Program-made: the position numbers and the translations under genes
In this document: positions 1 to 9,084 of the stretch, one piece after another
Numbering within the stretch: position 1 is the first letter of the stretch
How the letters are laid out: the number at the start of each line of letters is the position of its first letter
NCBI RefSeq assembly: GCF_000308795.1
Contig: NZ_BAGK01000127.1
Coordinates: 1-64,000, forward strand
Reading direction: 5' to 3'
Length of the DNA: 64,000 nt
Origin: Nocardia thailandica NBRC 100428
GTDB taxonomy: Bacteria; Actinomycetota; Actinomycetes; Mycobacteriales; Mycobacteriaceae
The notes under the pieces: generated by a model
What the model saw: the letters and a program-made list of their open reading frames with translations, nothing else
What the model was told of the DNA's origin: nothing
Database searches by the model: none

Positions 1-3000
1 TGGGCCGCGGCATGCTGGCCGGCGACCCCGTGTTCGCCGCGGAGGCCGACCGGATCGACACCGTGTTCCGGTCGCTGGCCGGATGGTCGATCCTCGACGA
101 ACTGCGCAGGCCCGAAGCCGACTCCCGGGTCACCGACACCGCCGTGGCCCAGCCGGCGAACTTCCTGATCCAGGTCGCGCTCACCGCCGCGCTGCGGGCG
201 CGGGGCATCCACCCGGGCGCGGTGGTCGGGCACAGTGTGGGCGAGGTGTCGGCCGCCTACGTCACCGGGATGCTGTCGCTGCGCGACGCGCTCACCGTCG
301 CCCATCACCGGGCGCGGTTGCAGGCCGGGACGGCCGGGACCGGCGGCATGCTGGCCGTCGGCCTGCCGGAGGCCGAGGCCGCCGCCCTGATCGAGGGCGA
401 CCCGCGCCTCGACATCGCCGCCGTCAACAGCCCCGCCGCCGTGACGCTCTCCGGCGCGGTCGAGCGCCTCGCCGAACTCGCCGCCGCCCTCACCGAACGC
501 GGCGTCTTCGCCCGGCAGCTGCACGTCGAGGTGCCCTACCACAGCAGGCTGATGGACCCCATCCTCGACGAGTTGCGTACGGCGCTGGCCGGTCTCGCAC
601 CCGGCGCGCCGACGATCCCGCTGTTCTCCACCGTCACCGGCGAGGCGGTCGCCGGCCAGCGGTGGGACGCCGCGTACTGGTGCGACAACGTGCGCAGGCC
701 CGTGCGCTTCGCCGACGCGATCCGCGGGCTCATCGGTGCGGGGCAGCGGGTCTTCCTCGAGGTCGGCCCACACCCCGTGCTGGGCGCCAACATCCGCGAA
801 CTCCTCCTCGCCGCGGGGGAGAAGGGGACCACCGTCGCGAGCCTGCACCGCAAACAGACCGACGAGGACAGCGTCCGCCAGCTCGTGGCCGGCCTCTACA
901 CCGCGGGCGCGCTCACCTTCGACACCTTCGCCGCCACCGCGGGCCCGGCCGCCGCGCACCTGCCGCTGCCGCGCTACCCGTGGCAGCGCACCCGGCTGCG
1001 CGCCGACCTGCCCGAGTTCGCCCAGCAGCGCCACGGCAGCCCCGGCACACCCACCATGCTCGGCGACCCCGACCTGAGCACCGAGCACCGCTGGAGCCTG
1101 ACCCTCACCGCGGGGGCCCTGCCCTGGCTCGACGACCACGTCGTCGACGGCACGCGCATCCTGCCCGGCTCCGCCTACGTCGACGCCGCGCTGAGTGCCG
1201 CGCGGGCGGTCTTCGGCGGCACCGGCGCCGCGGTCGAGAACCTGCGTTTCGTCGCGCCGCTGACCATCGAACCCGGCGACGCCCCCGTCATGGAGGTGCG
1301 GGTCGACGCGGGCGCGCGCCGGTGCGCGATCCGCTCCCGGACCGCCACCGGCACCACCTGGACCGTGCACGCGACCGGCCGCCTGGTCGAGGGCGCGTTC
1401 ACCCCGGCCGCCCCGCGCGTGCCCGACACCGCGACCATGACCGCGATCGACCCGGCCCGCCTCTACGCCGACCTCACGGCCACCGGCGTCGCGCACGGGC
1501 CCGCGTTCCGGCTCGTGCGCGCCGCCTGGGCGGACGGGGACACCGTTGTCGCCCACCTCGACGCGGCCGTCGCCCGTGACTCCGGGCACCTGCTGCACCC
1601 CTGCGTCCTCGACGCCGCCTGGCAGGTGGTCTCCCTGGGCGACGCGGGCGGCCCCGCGCTCGACGGCGCGGTGATCCCCGTCGGCGCCGACGCGGTCCGC
1701 TGCTACGCGCCGCTGCCCGCGGAACCGATCGTCGTGGCCCGGCTGACCGCGCCGCTGCGCGCGGACGTGCACATCCTCGACCGCGACCACCGGCCCGTCG
1801 CGCAGATCCTGGGCGCCCGGTTCCGGGCCGTCCCGTTCGGCGGCGGCGTCCTGCGCAGGCTGGAAAGCCTGTACTACGAGGAACGCTGGACCCTGCTGCC
1901 CGTCGTGGACCGGAGCGTCCAGGCCGAGGTGACCGACGCGATCACCCTGGTGGTGCCCCTGGCGGGCGCCGACCCGGCCCGCGTCGAGCTGATCGCCGGG
2001 TCGACACCCCGCGCGCGGGTGGTCGGGCCCGGCGACGGGCACGCGGGCGACGCCGATCCGGCGCCCGGCGTCGATCCCGCGCTGCTCGCGCACCTGCGCG
2101 CCGCGCACCGGGAACCCGGGGTCCGGCGTGTGCACGTGTGCGTGGTCGCCGGGCACGGCGGCGACGTCGTCGCCGACCTGTGGCGGCTGAGCCGGCTGGC
2201 CCTGACCGTCGAGCGCCACGCCGAGGAGGTCGACCCGGAACCGTTGCCGCTCACCGGCGACGGCACCATCCACGTCAGCCTCGTCACCGAACGGGCCTTC
2301 GTCCACCCCGACGACTCGGCCGTGCCCGATCCGCACCACGCCGCGCTCGCCGGGGCCCGGCGGGTCCTGCTCAACGAACAGCCGCCGCTGCGGTGGCGGC
2401 TGATCGACGTCGACCCCGACACCGCCGCCGCCGACCTGCACGCCGAACTGCGGGTGCCGGGCGCGTTCGCGCCGGGCGACACCGACGAGGTCTTCCTGCG
2501 CAACGGGCTGCGCTGGTGCACCACCGTCGTGCGGGCCCTGCCGGACCGGCTCGCCGCCCTGGACGAGACCACCCCGCTGACCGACCCCGAGGCCAACTAT
2601 CGCCTCGACGTCCCCGCCGATCGCGTGCTGTCGCGCCTCGGCTGGCGGCGGGCCGAGCGCCGCGCCCCCGGCCCCGGCGAGGTGGAGGTGCGCATGGCCG
2701 CCGTCGGACTCGGCTTCAAGGACCCGCTCAAGATCCTGGGCGTGCTCGGCCCGGACGACCTGGCCGACACCCACTTCGGGACCGCGCCCGGCATGGAGGG
2801 GGCGGGCACCGTCGTGCGGGTCGGGCCCGGCGTCGAGGACCTCGCCGTCGGCGACCGGGTCGGTCTGGCCTCGGCGGGCATGATCGAGCGCTACCACGTC
2901 GCGAAGGCCGAACTCGTCGGCGCGGTGGCCGATGCCGTCCGCCCCGAGCTGTGCACCTCCACGGTGTCGATGGTGACCGCCGAATACTGCCTGCACGACC

Positions 3001-4709
3001 TGGCGCGCGTGCGGCCCGGCGAGACCGTGCTGGTCCACGGCGCGGCGGGCGGCGTCGGATCCTGCGCCATCCAGGTGGCGAAACAGGCCGGGGCGCGGGT
3101 GATCGGGGCCGCGAGCACCGACGAGCGGCGCGCCTACGTCCTCGAGCAGGGCGCCGACGAGGTCGTTGACTCGCGCTCGCTCGACTTCGTCGCCGCCGTC
3201 CTCGCGCTGACCGGCGGGAACGGCGCCGACATCGTCCTCAACACCGCCCCCGGGGAGGTGATCCACCAGAACTTCGCCGCGGCGGCCGAATTCGGGCGGA
3301 TCGTGGAGATCGGCAAGGCCGACATCTACGGCGGCGGCCTGCTCGAGCTGAAGAACTTCGACAAGAACCTCACCTACCACTCCTTCGATCTCGACCGCAT
3401 GCTGAAGCGGCGCCGGTCAGAGGTGATCCGGCGGGTTCAGCAGGTCGGCGAGAAACTCGCGAGCGGGGTCTACCGGCCGCTGCCGTACCGGACCTTCGGC
3501 GCCGACCGGGTCGGCGCCGCCTTCGAGGACGCCCTGCGCTCGACCGCGACCGGCCGCGTCGCCCTCGACCTCGGGAGCGAGGCGCCCCCGGTCCGTCCGC
3601 GCTCGGCCGACATCGCCGTCGACCCGGCCGGGCGGTACCTGATCACCGGCGGCTTCGGCGCCTTCGGCCTGGCGACCGCCCGCCGCCTCGTCGGGCACGG
3701 CGCCCGGCACCTGGTCCTCGTCGGACGCGGCGGCGCGCGCGGCGACGCCGCGCGGCGGCAGCTGGCCGCCTGGCGAGCCCAGGGGATCGAGGTGAGCGCC
3801 GAACGCGTCGACATCACCGACGCCGCCGCGGTCGCCGCGGTGATCGGCCGCGCGCACAGCGCCGTCCACCCGCTGCGCGCGGTCTTCCACGCCGCGGGTG
3901 TCCTGGACGACCAGCGCATCACCACCATGGACCGCGACAGCCTCACCGCGGTGTTCCGGCCCAAACTCGACGGCGCCCGCACCCTGCACGCCGCGGTGTC
4001 CGCCGCGGGCATCGCCCTCGACGTGACCGTGCTGTTCTCCTCCGGCAGCGCCATCATGGGCGGCATCGGCCAGTACTCCTACACCGCGGCCAATCTCGCG
4101 CTGCAGGCCTTCGCCGACGGGCTGGGCCGGGCGGGCGAGCGCGTGCTGTGCGTCGGGTGGGGCGCGATGGCGGGCGGCGGGATGGTCGACGCGGACGAGA
4201 ACGTCCAGCGCTACCTGCGAATCGCCGGCTTCGACACCATCGACATGGACGACGGCACCGCCTACCTCGACGCCGCGCTGGGGCTGGGCGTGCGCCAGGC
4301 CGCCATCATCCCGGTCGACTGGGGCAAGGTGGTGCTGGCCGCGCCGCAGCTCGCCCACACCGCCCGGGTCGCGGGTCTGATCGCCGAGGCGTCGGCCGAC
4401 GATTCGGCCGCCGCCCGGTTGCGCGCCGAGATCGGCGCGCTCGAGCCGGGGCAGCGCGCCGGCGTCGTCGGCTACCTGCTCGCCGAACAGCTCGCCGAGG
4501 TCATGGGCGTGGCCGCGGACTCGCTCGACCTGAGCGTGCCGCTGCCCGAACTCGGTCTCGACTCGCTCATGGCGGTCGAATTCGGCGCGCTGGTCACGAG
4601 GACGCTGGGCGTGGAGATGAACAGCATGCAGCTCGGGCGCTCGTTCAGCCTGGGCCAGGCGGGCGCCCGCATCGCCGACCTGCTCGTCGGGGCCGGTGGG
4701 CAGGCGTGA
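1..4709 (+). CDS. Type I polyketide synthase, 3' part (AT-DH-ER-KR-ACP)
   Basis: The reading frame is already open at the window edge, so the KS domain and true start lie upstream. Residue numbers count from the first in-frame Met at 12. Acyltransferase: GHSVGE active site near residue 73, with VPYHS at the specificity position, closer to the malonyl (HAFH) than the methylmalonyl (YASH) type. Dehydratase: H-V-V-D-G-x4-P near 376 and a later D-A-A-W-Q. Enoylreductase: NADPH motif HGAAGGVG near 1009. Ketoreductase: GGFGAFG near 1210 with S and Y catalytic residues (YTAAN). ACP: LGLDSL, phosphopantetheine serine near 1518. All reductive domains look intact, so a fully reduced chain is expected. 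There is no thioesterase; the stop overlaps the start of the alpha-oxoamine synthase, which probably releases the chain. Confidence 0.95.
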   Translation, partial: GRGMLAGDPVFAAEADRIDTVFRSLAGWSILDELRRPEADSRVTDTAVAQPANFLIQVALTAALRARGIHPGAVVGHSVGEVSAAYVTGMLSLRDALTVAHHRARLQAGTAGTGGMLAVGLPEAEAAALIEGDPRLDIAAVNSPAAVTLSGAVERLAELAAALTERGVFARQLHVEVPYHSRLMDPILDELRTALAGLAPGAPTIPLFSTVTGEAVAGQRWDAAYWCDNVRRPVRFADAIRGLIGAGQRVFLEVGPHPVLGANIRELLLAAGEKGTTVASLHRKQTDEDSVRQLVAGLYTAGALTFDTFAATAGPAAAHLPLPRYPWQRTRLRADLPEFAQQRHGSPGTPTMLGDPDLSTEHRWSLTLTAGALPWLDDHVVDGTRILPGSAYVDAALSAARAVFGGTGAAVENLRFVAPLTIEPGDAPVMEVRVDAGARRCAIRSRTATGTTWTVHATGRLVEGAFTPAAPRVPDTATMTAIDPARLYADLTATGVAHGPAFRLVRAAWADGDTVVAHLDAAVARDSGHLLHPCVLDAAWQVVSLGDAGGPALDGAVIPVGADAVRCYAPLPAEPIVVARLTAPLRADVHILDRDHRPVAQILGARFRAVPFGGGVLRRLESLYYEERWTLLPVVDRSVQAEVTDAITLVVPLAGADPARVELIAGSTPRARVVGPGDGHAGDADPAPGVDPALLAHLRAAHREPGVRRVHVCVVAGHGGDVVADLWRLSRLALTVERHAEEVDPEPLPLTGDGTIHVSLVTERAFVHPDDSAVPDPHHAALAGARRVLLNEQPPLRWRLIDVDPDTAAADLHAELRVPGAFAPGDTDEVFLRNGLRWCTTVVRALPDRLAALDETTPLTDPEANYRLDVPADRVLSRLGWRRAERRAPGPGEVEVRMAAVGLGFKDPLKILGVLGPDDLADTHFGTAPGMEGAGTVVRVGPGVEDLAVGDRVGLASAGMIERYHVAKAELVGAVADAVRPELCTSTVSMVTAEYCLHDLARVRPGETVLVHGAAGGVGSCAIQVAKQAGARVIGAASTDERRAYVLEQGADEVVDSRSLDFVAAVLALTGGNGADIVLNTAPGEVIHQNFAAAAEFGRIVEIGKADIYGGGLLELKNFDKNLTYHSFDLDRMLKRRRSEVIRRVQQVGEKLASGVYRPLPYRTFGADRVGAAFEDALRSTATGRVALDLGSEAPPVRPRSADIAVDPAGRYLITGGFGAFGLATARRLVGHGARHLVLVGRGGARGDAARRQLAAWRAQGIEVSAERVDITDAAAVAAVIGRAHSAVHPLRAVFHAAGVLDDQRITTMDRDSLTAVFRPKLDGARTLHAAVSAAGIALDVTVLFSSGSAIMGGIGQYSYTAANLALQAFADGLGRAGERVLCVGWGAMAGGGMVDADENVQRYLRIAGFDTIDMDDGTAYLDAALGLGVRQAAIIPVDWGKVVLAAPQLAHTARVAGLIAEASADDSAAARLRAEIGALEPGQRAGVVGYLLAEQLAEVMGVAADSLDLSVPLPELGLDSLMAVEFGALVTRTLGVEMNSMQLGRSFSLGQAGARIADLLVGAGGQA

Positions 4710-6085
4710 GCGACCACGAGCGCGACATCGCGCGGCGCCTCCTCGCCGGCGGCGCACGCGGTACGGACCGCCCCGCCGGACCCTCCGCCCCGCGCGCGGA
4801 GCGGACGGTCCCGGGCGCGCGGCGCGGGCCCGGCAGGCAGTTCGCCGACCACCCGGCGGTCGTCGCCGCGCTGCGCAAGCAGGCCGCCATCCAGGAACTC
4901 GTCGACACGACCGGTCTGCCGCATCCGCTGTTCCTGTCGCCCGAGGGGGCCAACGGGGCGGTGATCCGTTCCGGGGGAAGAGAACTGGTCAACTTCAGCT
5001 CCTACAACTACCTGGAGCTGGCCCGGCATCCGCGCGTGGTCGCCGCCGCCGACGCCGCCACCGCGCGGTACGGCACCTCGGCGTCGGCCACCCGGATCGT
5101 CACCGGCGAGATCCCGCTCTACCGCGAGCTCGAGGCCCGGCTGGCCGGAATGTACGCGGCGGGGGACGCGCTCGTCACCGCGAGCGGATTCCTCACCAAC
5201 GCCGCCGTCCTCGCGTTCCTGCTCGGCGAGGCCGACGTGGCCGTCTGCGATTCGCTCGCCCACGCCAGCCTCGTCGCGGGCACGCGGTGGGCGGGCTGCC
5301 GCCGGGTCACCTTCCGGCACAACGATCCCGACGCGCTCGCCGCGGTCCTCCGCTCGGCGCGCGCCCGGTTCGACCGCGCCCTGGTGATCGTGGAAGGGCA
5401 CTACAGCATGGACGGCGATCTCGGGCGGATCGCCGAGATCGCCGAGGTCGCGCGCGCCTACGACTGCGCGGTGCTGGTCGACGAGGCACACGCGGTCGGC
5501 GTCCTCGGCGCCCGCGGGCTGGGTACCCGCGAGCACTTCGACCTCGCCCCCGGGCTCGTCGACCTGTGGGTGGGCAGCCTGTCCAAGGGACTGGGCAGCA
5601 CCGGCGGATTCGTCGCGGGCGACGCCGATCTCGTGGCGGCACTGAAGTTCTCGGCGCCCGGTCTCGCGCTCTACACTGCGGGTCCGTCGCCGGCGAACGT
5701 GGCCGCGGTGATCGCCGGACTCGGCGTCCTCGCCGCGGAACCCGACCGCCTGTCCCGGCTGTGGGCCAACGCCGCCCACTTCACCCGCACGCTGCGCGCG
5801 CACGGCATGGACCTGGGCGCCTCGGAGTCGACGCCGATCGTCCCGGTCCTCGTGCCGGGGGAGATCCGGGCCGGGTTCGCGGCCGCGAGCCTGCTCGACC
5901 GCGGCTACAACGCCGGGGCGATCCTGTCGCCGGTGGTCCCCGCGGGCACCGAACGGCTGCGGTTCTTCCTCACCAGCGAGCACACGACCACCCAGCTGAC
6001 GGATACCGCGGGCGAGCTCGCCGAGGTGCTCGCGCTGGCCGCCCGCCTGCCCGGCCGTACGATCGGCGCGAGCCCGGGCCTGTGA
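4706..6085 (+). CDS. Alpha-oxoamine synthase (AONS/KBL/SPT family), PKS-associated
   Basis: 459 residues from a GTG overlapping the PKS stop (GTGA), so the two are translationally coupled. Fold-type I PLP enzyme: DEAHAVG carries the histidine/aspartate that contact PLP, and SLSKGLGSTGG carries the Schiff-base lysine at about residue 294. The family (BioF, Kbl, serine palmitoyltransferase, PKS-releasing Fum8) joins an acyl thioester to an amino acid with loss of CO2, giving an alpha-aminoketone. An N-terminal extension of roughly 60 residues precedes the catalytic core and could dock onto the ACP (inference). Biotin synthesis is less likely, since no bioA/D/B gene is near and the partner is a PKS. 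The amino acid used cannot be read from the sequence. Confidence 0.9.
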   Translation: MSDHERDIARRLLAGGARGTDRPAGPSAPRAERTVPGARRGPGRQFADHPAVVAALRKQAAIQELVDTTGLPHPLFLSPEGANGAVIRSGGRELVNFSSYNYLELARHPRVVAAADAATARYGTSASATRIVTGEIPLYRELEARLAGMYAAGDALVTASGFLTNAAVLAFLLGEADVAVCDSLAHASLVAGTRWAGCRRVTFRHNDPDALAAVLRSARARFDRALVIVEGHYSMDGDLGRIAEIAEVARAYDCAVLVDEAHAVGVLGARGLGTREHFDLAPGLVDLWVGSLSKGLGSTGGFVAGDADLVAALKFSAPGLALYTAGPSPANVAAVIAGLGVLAAEPDRLSRLWANAAHFTRTLRAHGMDLGASESTPIVPVLVPGEIRAGFAAASLLDRGYNAGAILSPVVPAGTERLRFFLTSEHTTTQLTDTAGELAEVLALAARLPGRTIGASPGL

Positions 6086-6150
6086 GCCCCGCGGCTGGAC
6101 AGCGGCACCGGATCGATTACCCTGGAACGAGATCCAGCGGAAGGCCAGAC

Positions 6151-6318
6151 ATGCCCCTCGAGTTCCGTCAGCGCAAGTCCTTCGGCCCGCTGAAGTTCAA
6201 CTTCACCGAGAACGGCCTGTCCTCGTGGAGCATCAAGATCGGTCCCTGGACCTGGAATTCACGCAGCCGCAAGAGCAGCGTCGACCTCCCCGGCCCCCTG
6301 AGCTGGCGCCAGCGCTGA
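6151..6318 (+). CDS. Small DUF4236-like protein (55 aa)
   Basis: 55 residues from an ATG preceded by AGCGGAAGG. The sequence F-R-x-R-K-S-F, then G-P-L-K-F-N-F-T-E-N-G-L-S-S-W-S and a C-terminal L-P-G-P-L-S-W, matches the pattern of DUF4236 proteins (short beta-rich proteins with a closing L-P-G-T-G-L-S-like motif). No function is established for these. It follows the oxoamine synthase by 65 bp on the same strand; co-transcription is possible but it need not be part of the biosynthetic unit. Confidence 0.6.
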   Translation: MPLEFRQRKSFGPLKFNFTENGLSSWSIKIGPWTWNSRSRKSSVDLPGPLSWRQR

Positions 6319-6345
6319 GTCCCGCCGCCCCGTAGCATCGCGGGC

Positions 6346-6798
6346 GTGACCGACAGTACTCTGGCCGCCGCGCTCAACGGGCTCGGCACCGTGCCGTACC
6401 CGGGGGAGTGGCCCGCACCGCCGTTCGGCGAACGACGCTGCGGCGACCGCCTTCTCGCGGTGATCGCCGACGATCCGGGGATCAGCGTCCTCGGCGTCGA
6501 CCGGGCCGACGGCTCGGTGTGGATCCTGCCGGCCGGTGGAGCGGCCGACCTCGTCAACACCGGCGTCGACGCCCTCGTCGCCTGCTCGGTCGTGTACGCG
6601 GCCGCCCGCGCCGAGGCCGAGGCGATGGAGAACACCTTCGACGACGACGGCGACCCCGACGACGAGCACGATCGCGGCGAGGAGTTCGCCGACGCGCTGA
6701 TCGCGCGGTTTCGCGCGGTCGACCCGGCCGCGGTCGCCCACGAGAACACCCTGTGGTCGGTGGCCGCCGAGGAACTGGGGTACGCGATCCCGCTGTGA
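6346..6798 (+). CDS. Hypothetical acidic protein, possibly SUKH-4-like
   Basis: 150 residues from GTG 6346. The middle reads S-V-W-I-L-P then V-N-T-G-V-D-A-L-V-A-C, resembling the 'VW...VNxSLxxFxxxL' core of SUKH-4 immunity-type proteins in actinobacteria. A very acidic stretch follows (DDDGDPDDEHD, residues about 100-110). No partner toxin is visible nearby, so an immunity role is not supported. Treat as a conserved hypothetical; the family assignment is tentative. Confidence 0.55.
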   Translation: MTDSTLAAALNGLGTVPYPGEWPAPPFGERRCGDRLLAVIADDPGISVLGVDRADGSVWILPAGGAADLVNTGVDALVACSVVYAAARAEAEAMENTFDDDGDPDDEHDRGEEFADALIARFRAVDPAAVAHENTLWSVAAEELGYAIPL

Positions 6799-6885
6799 GC
6801 GCGTCGCCGAAAAGCGTGGCGTTCCGGGCGGACGCGCTGGCGTTCGGGTCGCGGTGGACCCGTGGGCGGGAACGTTGCACCGGTC

Positions 6886-8076
6886 ATGACGACAACGACA
6901 CCGCACCGGGATCCGGGCGCGCCCGCCCCCGCACGCACCGGCCCCGCCCTGCTGGCCATGTTCCTCGGCAGCTTCTCGCTCGTGACCGCCGAGTTCCTGC
7001 CGCCCGGCGTGCTCACCGCTCTCGCCGACGACCTGCACGTGCCCGAGGGGGCGGTGGGGTTGTCGGTGAGCGCGACCGCGCTGACCGCCCTGCTCGCCGC
7101 GCTCGGCCTCGGGGCGCTGTTCCCGCGGCTGGACCGGCGCACCCTGCTGCTCGTGCTGACCGTGGGCGCGGCCGTGTCCAACCTCGTGGTCGCGGTGGCG
7201 CCGAACATCGCGCTGCTGCTGCTCGCCCGGTTGCTGCTCGGGGTGGCGGTCGGCGGCTACTGGTCGATGGCGCTGGTGATCGCCGCGCAGCTGGTGGCCG
7301 CCGATCGGCTCGGCAAGGCGATGATGATCGTCAACGCGGGCACCACCGTCGCCACCGTGGCGGGCGTGCCGCTGGGGGTCCTGCTCAGCACCTACGCGGG
7401 CTGGCGCACCACCTTCGTCGTGGCCGCCGGGCTCACGCTGGCCGCCGCGGTCGCGGTGTGGGTGAGCCTGCCCCCGATCGCGCCGAGCAAGGGCGTCGGC
7501 TTCCCGGCGATGGGCGCGGCGCTGCGCTCGCCGGGTGTGGCGGTCGGCCTGGCGGGGGTGATCGCGGTGATCGGTGGGCACTTCGCCGGCTTCACCTACA
7601 TCCGGCCCGCGCTGGCCGAACTGCTGGGGGCCGGACCCTCCGCCGTGCCGATCCTGCTGGCGCTCTTCGGCATCGGCGGGCTGATCGGCAACTTCGTGCT
7701 CGGCTCGCTCGCCGACCGGAAACTCGGTGTCCTGCTGGTCGCGGTGCCGGTCGCGATCGGGCTGTCGGTGGCGGCGATCATCGTCGCGGCGCCGGTTCCC
7801 GCCCTCGGTTACGTCGCCGTGGTGGTGTGGGGCGGCGCGTTCGGCGGCATCCTCAACCTCGTGCAGGTCTGGGTCTCGCGCGTGCTGCCCGACCGGATGG
7901 AGGCCGGATCCGGGCTGGTGGTCGGCGGCTTCCAGCTGGCCATCATCCTCGGTTCCGCGGTCGGCGGCCGGGGCGTGGACGGCCTCGGCCTCGCCGCCAC
8001 CTACGGGGTGGCGGCCGTCGCGGCGATCGCGGGCGGGCTGGTGGTTCGCCTGTCCCTCAGGCGCGCGACGCGGTAG
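6886..8076 (+). CDS. MFS drug/sugar efflux transporter (DHA1-like)
   Basis: 396 residues, 12 predicted hydrophobic segments, proton-driven efflux permease of the major facilitator superfamily. The N-terminus (M-F-L-G-S-F-S-L-V-T-A-E-F-L-P-P-G) resembles the arabinose/chloramphenicol efflux group, which begins its first helix with F-x2-x-T-E-F-x-x-x-G. The ATG at 6886 was chosen over an in-frame GTG at 6862 because it starts just before the first helix and a GGGCGGGA stretch precedes it. Its 3' end overlaps the convergent AraC gene by 20 bp; such pairs often encode an exporter and its regulator. Substrate unknown. Confidence 0.85.
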   Translation: MTTTTPHRDPGAPAPARTGPALLAMFLGSFSLVTAEFLPPGVLTALADDLHVPEGAVGLSVSATALTALLAALGLGALFPRLDRRTLLLVLTVGAAVSNLVVAVAPNIALLLLARLLLGVAVGGYWSMALVIAAQLVAADRLGKAMMIVNAGTTVATVAGVPLGVLLSTYAGWRTTFVVAAGLTLAAAVAVWVSLPPIAPSKGVGFPAMGAALRSPGVAVGLAGVIAVIGGHFAGFTYIRPALAELLGAGPSAVPILLALFGIGGLIGNFVLGSLADRKLGVLLVAVPVAIGLSVAAIIVAAPVPALGYVAVVVWGGAFGGILNLVQVWVSRVLPDRMEAGSGLVVGGFQLAIILGSAVGGRGVDGLGLAATYGVAAVAAIAGGLVVRLSLRRATR

Positions 8077-8917
8077 CGGATTCCACCGGAGCCGCCCGGG
8101 CCACCCGCCGCCACTCCGACGGCGTGTGGCCCGTGTGCCTGCGGAACGCGCGGCCGAACGCGGTCTCGGAGCGGTAGCCGAGCCGCCGGGCCACCGCGCC
8201 CACCGACACCTCGTGGTCGGCCAGGAACAGCTGCGCCCGCTCCACCCGCAACCTGGTGAGGTACCGGCCGGGCGTGGACCCGGTCGCGGCCTGGAATCGC
8301 GCCGCGAACCCCGAGCGCGAGGCCAGCGCCACCTGGGCCAGCGCCTCGACGGTCCATTCCCGGCCGGGGTCGGCGTGCATGGCGGCCAGTGCGGCGGCGA
8401 TCCCCGGCTCGCGCACGCGCAGCAGCCACCGCTTGGGCGCGCACCCCCGCGCGTACCAGGACTCCACCGCCATGGACGCGAGGAGGGTGGCCACCCGATC
8501 ACCCTGCACGCCCGCGGGGTTCGGGCAGTGCCGGACCAGGTGCTCGAACATGGTCGCGGCCAGGGGGGAGTGGCGGACGAAGTCGGAGAGCAGGACCCGC
8601 CGCGGCAGCGTGGCCATGGCCGCGCCGGTTCCGATGGGCGACAGGGCGACCCGCAACACGGTGGCGTCGGAGAGGGCGTTGATCGCGCAGCGGTCGGTGC
8701 CCGGCACGAACAGGAAGTCGCCGTCGGCCAGGTCCTCGGCCTCGCCGAGTCCCTCGATCCGGACCAGTCCCCGCAGCACCACCAGCGCGCCGGGTTCGCC
8801 CGGCAGCGTCTCCCAGCCGCCCGCCGTCAGCGCGAACTCGGCGCGCCCGGCGAAGCGCCACTGCAGCGCGGCGAGGAGCTGGTCGAGACCGTCGGCGCCC
8901 GTATCGATCACCGTCAC
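8057..8917 (-). CDS. AraC-family regulator with N-terminal cupin
   Basis: 286 residues. N-terminal cupin-type sensing domain (residues about 1-130; G-D-F-L-F-V-P-G-T-D near 75) and a C-terminal AraC double helix-turn-helix (about 185-280) with A-L-A-S-R-S-G-F-A-A-R-F in the first HTH and V-A-R-R-L-G-Y-R-S-E-T-A-F-G-R-A-F-R-R in the second, which is the most conserved part of the family. GTG 8917 was chosen because GGTGGAGGT lies 5-8 bp upstream. It converges on the MFS gene and probably regulates it (inference). Confidence 0.88.
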   Translation of the reverse strand: MTVIDTGADGLDQLLAALQWRFAGRAEFALTAGGWETLPGEPGALVVLRGLVRIEGLGEAEDLADGDFLFVPGTDRCAINALSDATVLRVALSPIGTGAAMATLPRRVLLSDFVRHSPLAATMFEHLVRHCPNPAGVQGDRVATLLASMAVESWYARGCAPKRWLLRVREPGIAAALAAMHADPGREWTVEALAQVALASRSGFAARFQAATGSTPGRYLTRLRVERAQLFLADHEVSVGAVARRLGYRSETAFGRAFRRHTGHTPSEWRRVARAAPVESATASRA

Positions 8918-9084
8918 TGTTGCACCTCCACCGCCCTCGTCGACGCACTCACGGTACCCGCGGGCAGGCGGACCGGCGCGCCCGCCGGGACGCCCGTTGA
9001 CACCCCCGCGCCATTTGCAATACCGTGGGTATCCGAATACCGACGGTCTTCCTGGCCGTGGTGCCTGTTCCGAGAGGTGCGCAC

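Noticed and set aside
6259..8502. Very long open frame on the minus strand across the MFS gene, and many similar long antisense frames (for example 8914-11970, 19801-22458, 29603-32347).
   Set aside because: At about 72% GC stop codons are rare in the wrong frames; these are Arg/Gly/Pro/His-rich shadows opposite well-recognised genes.
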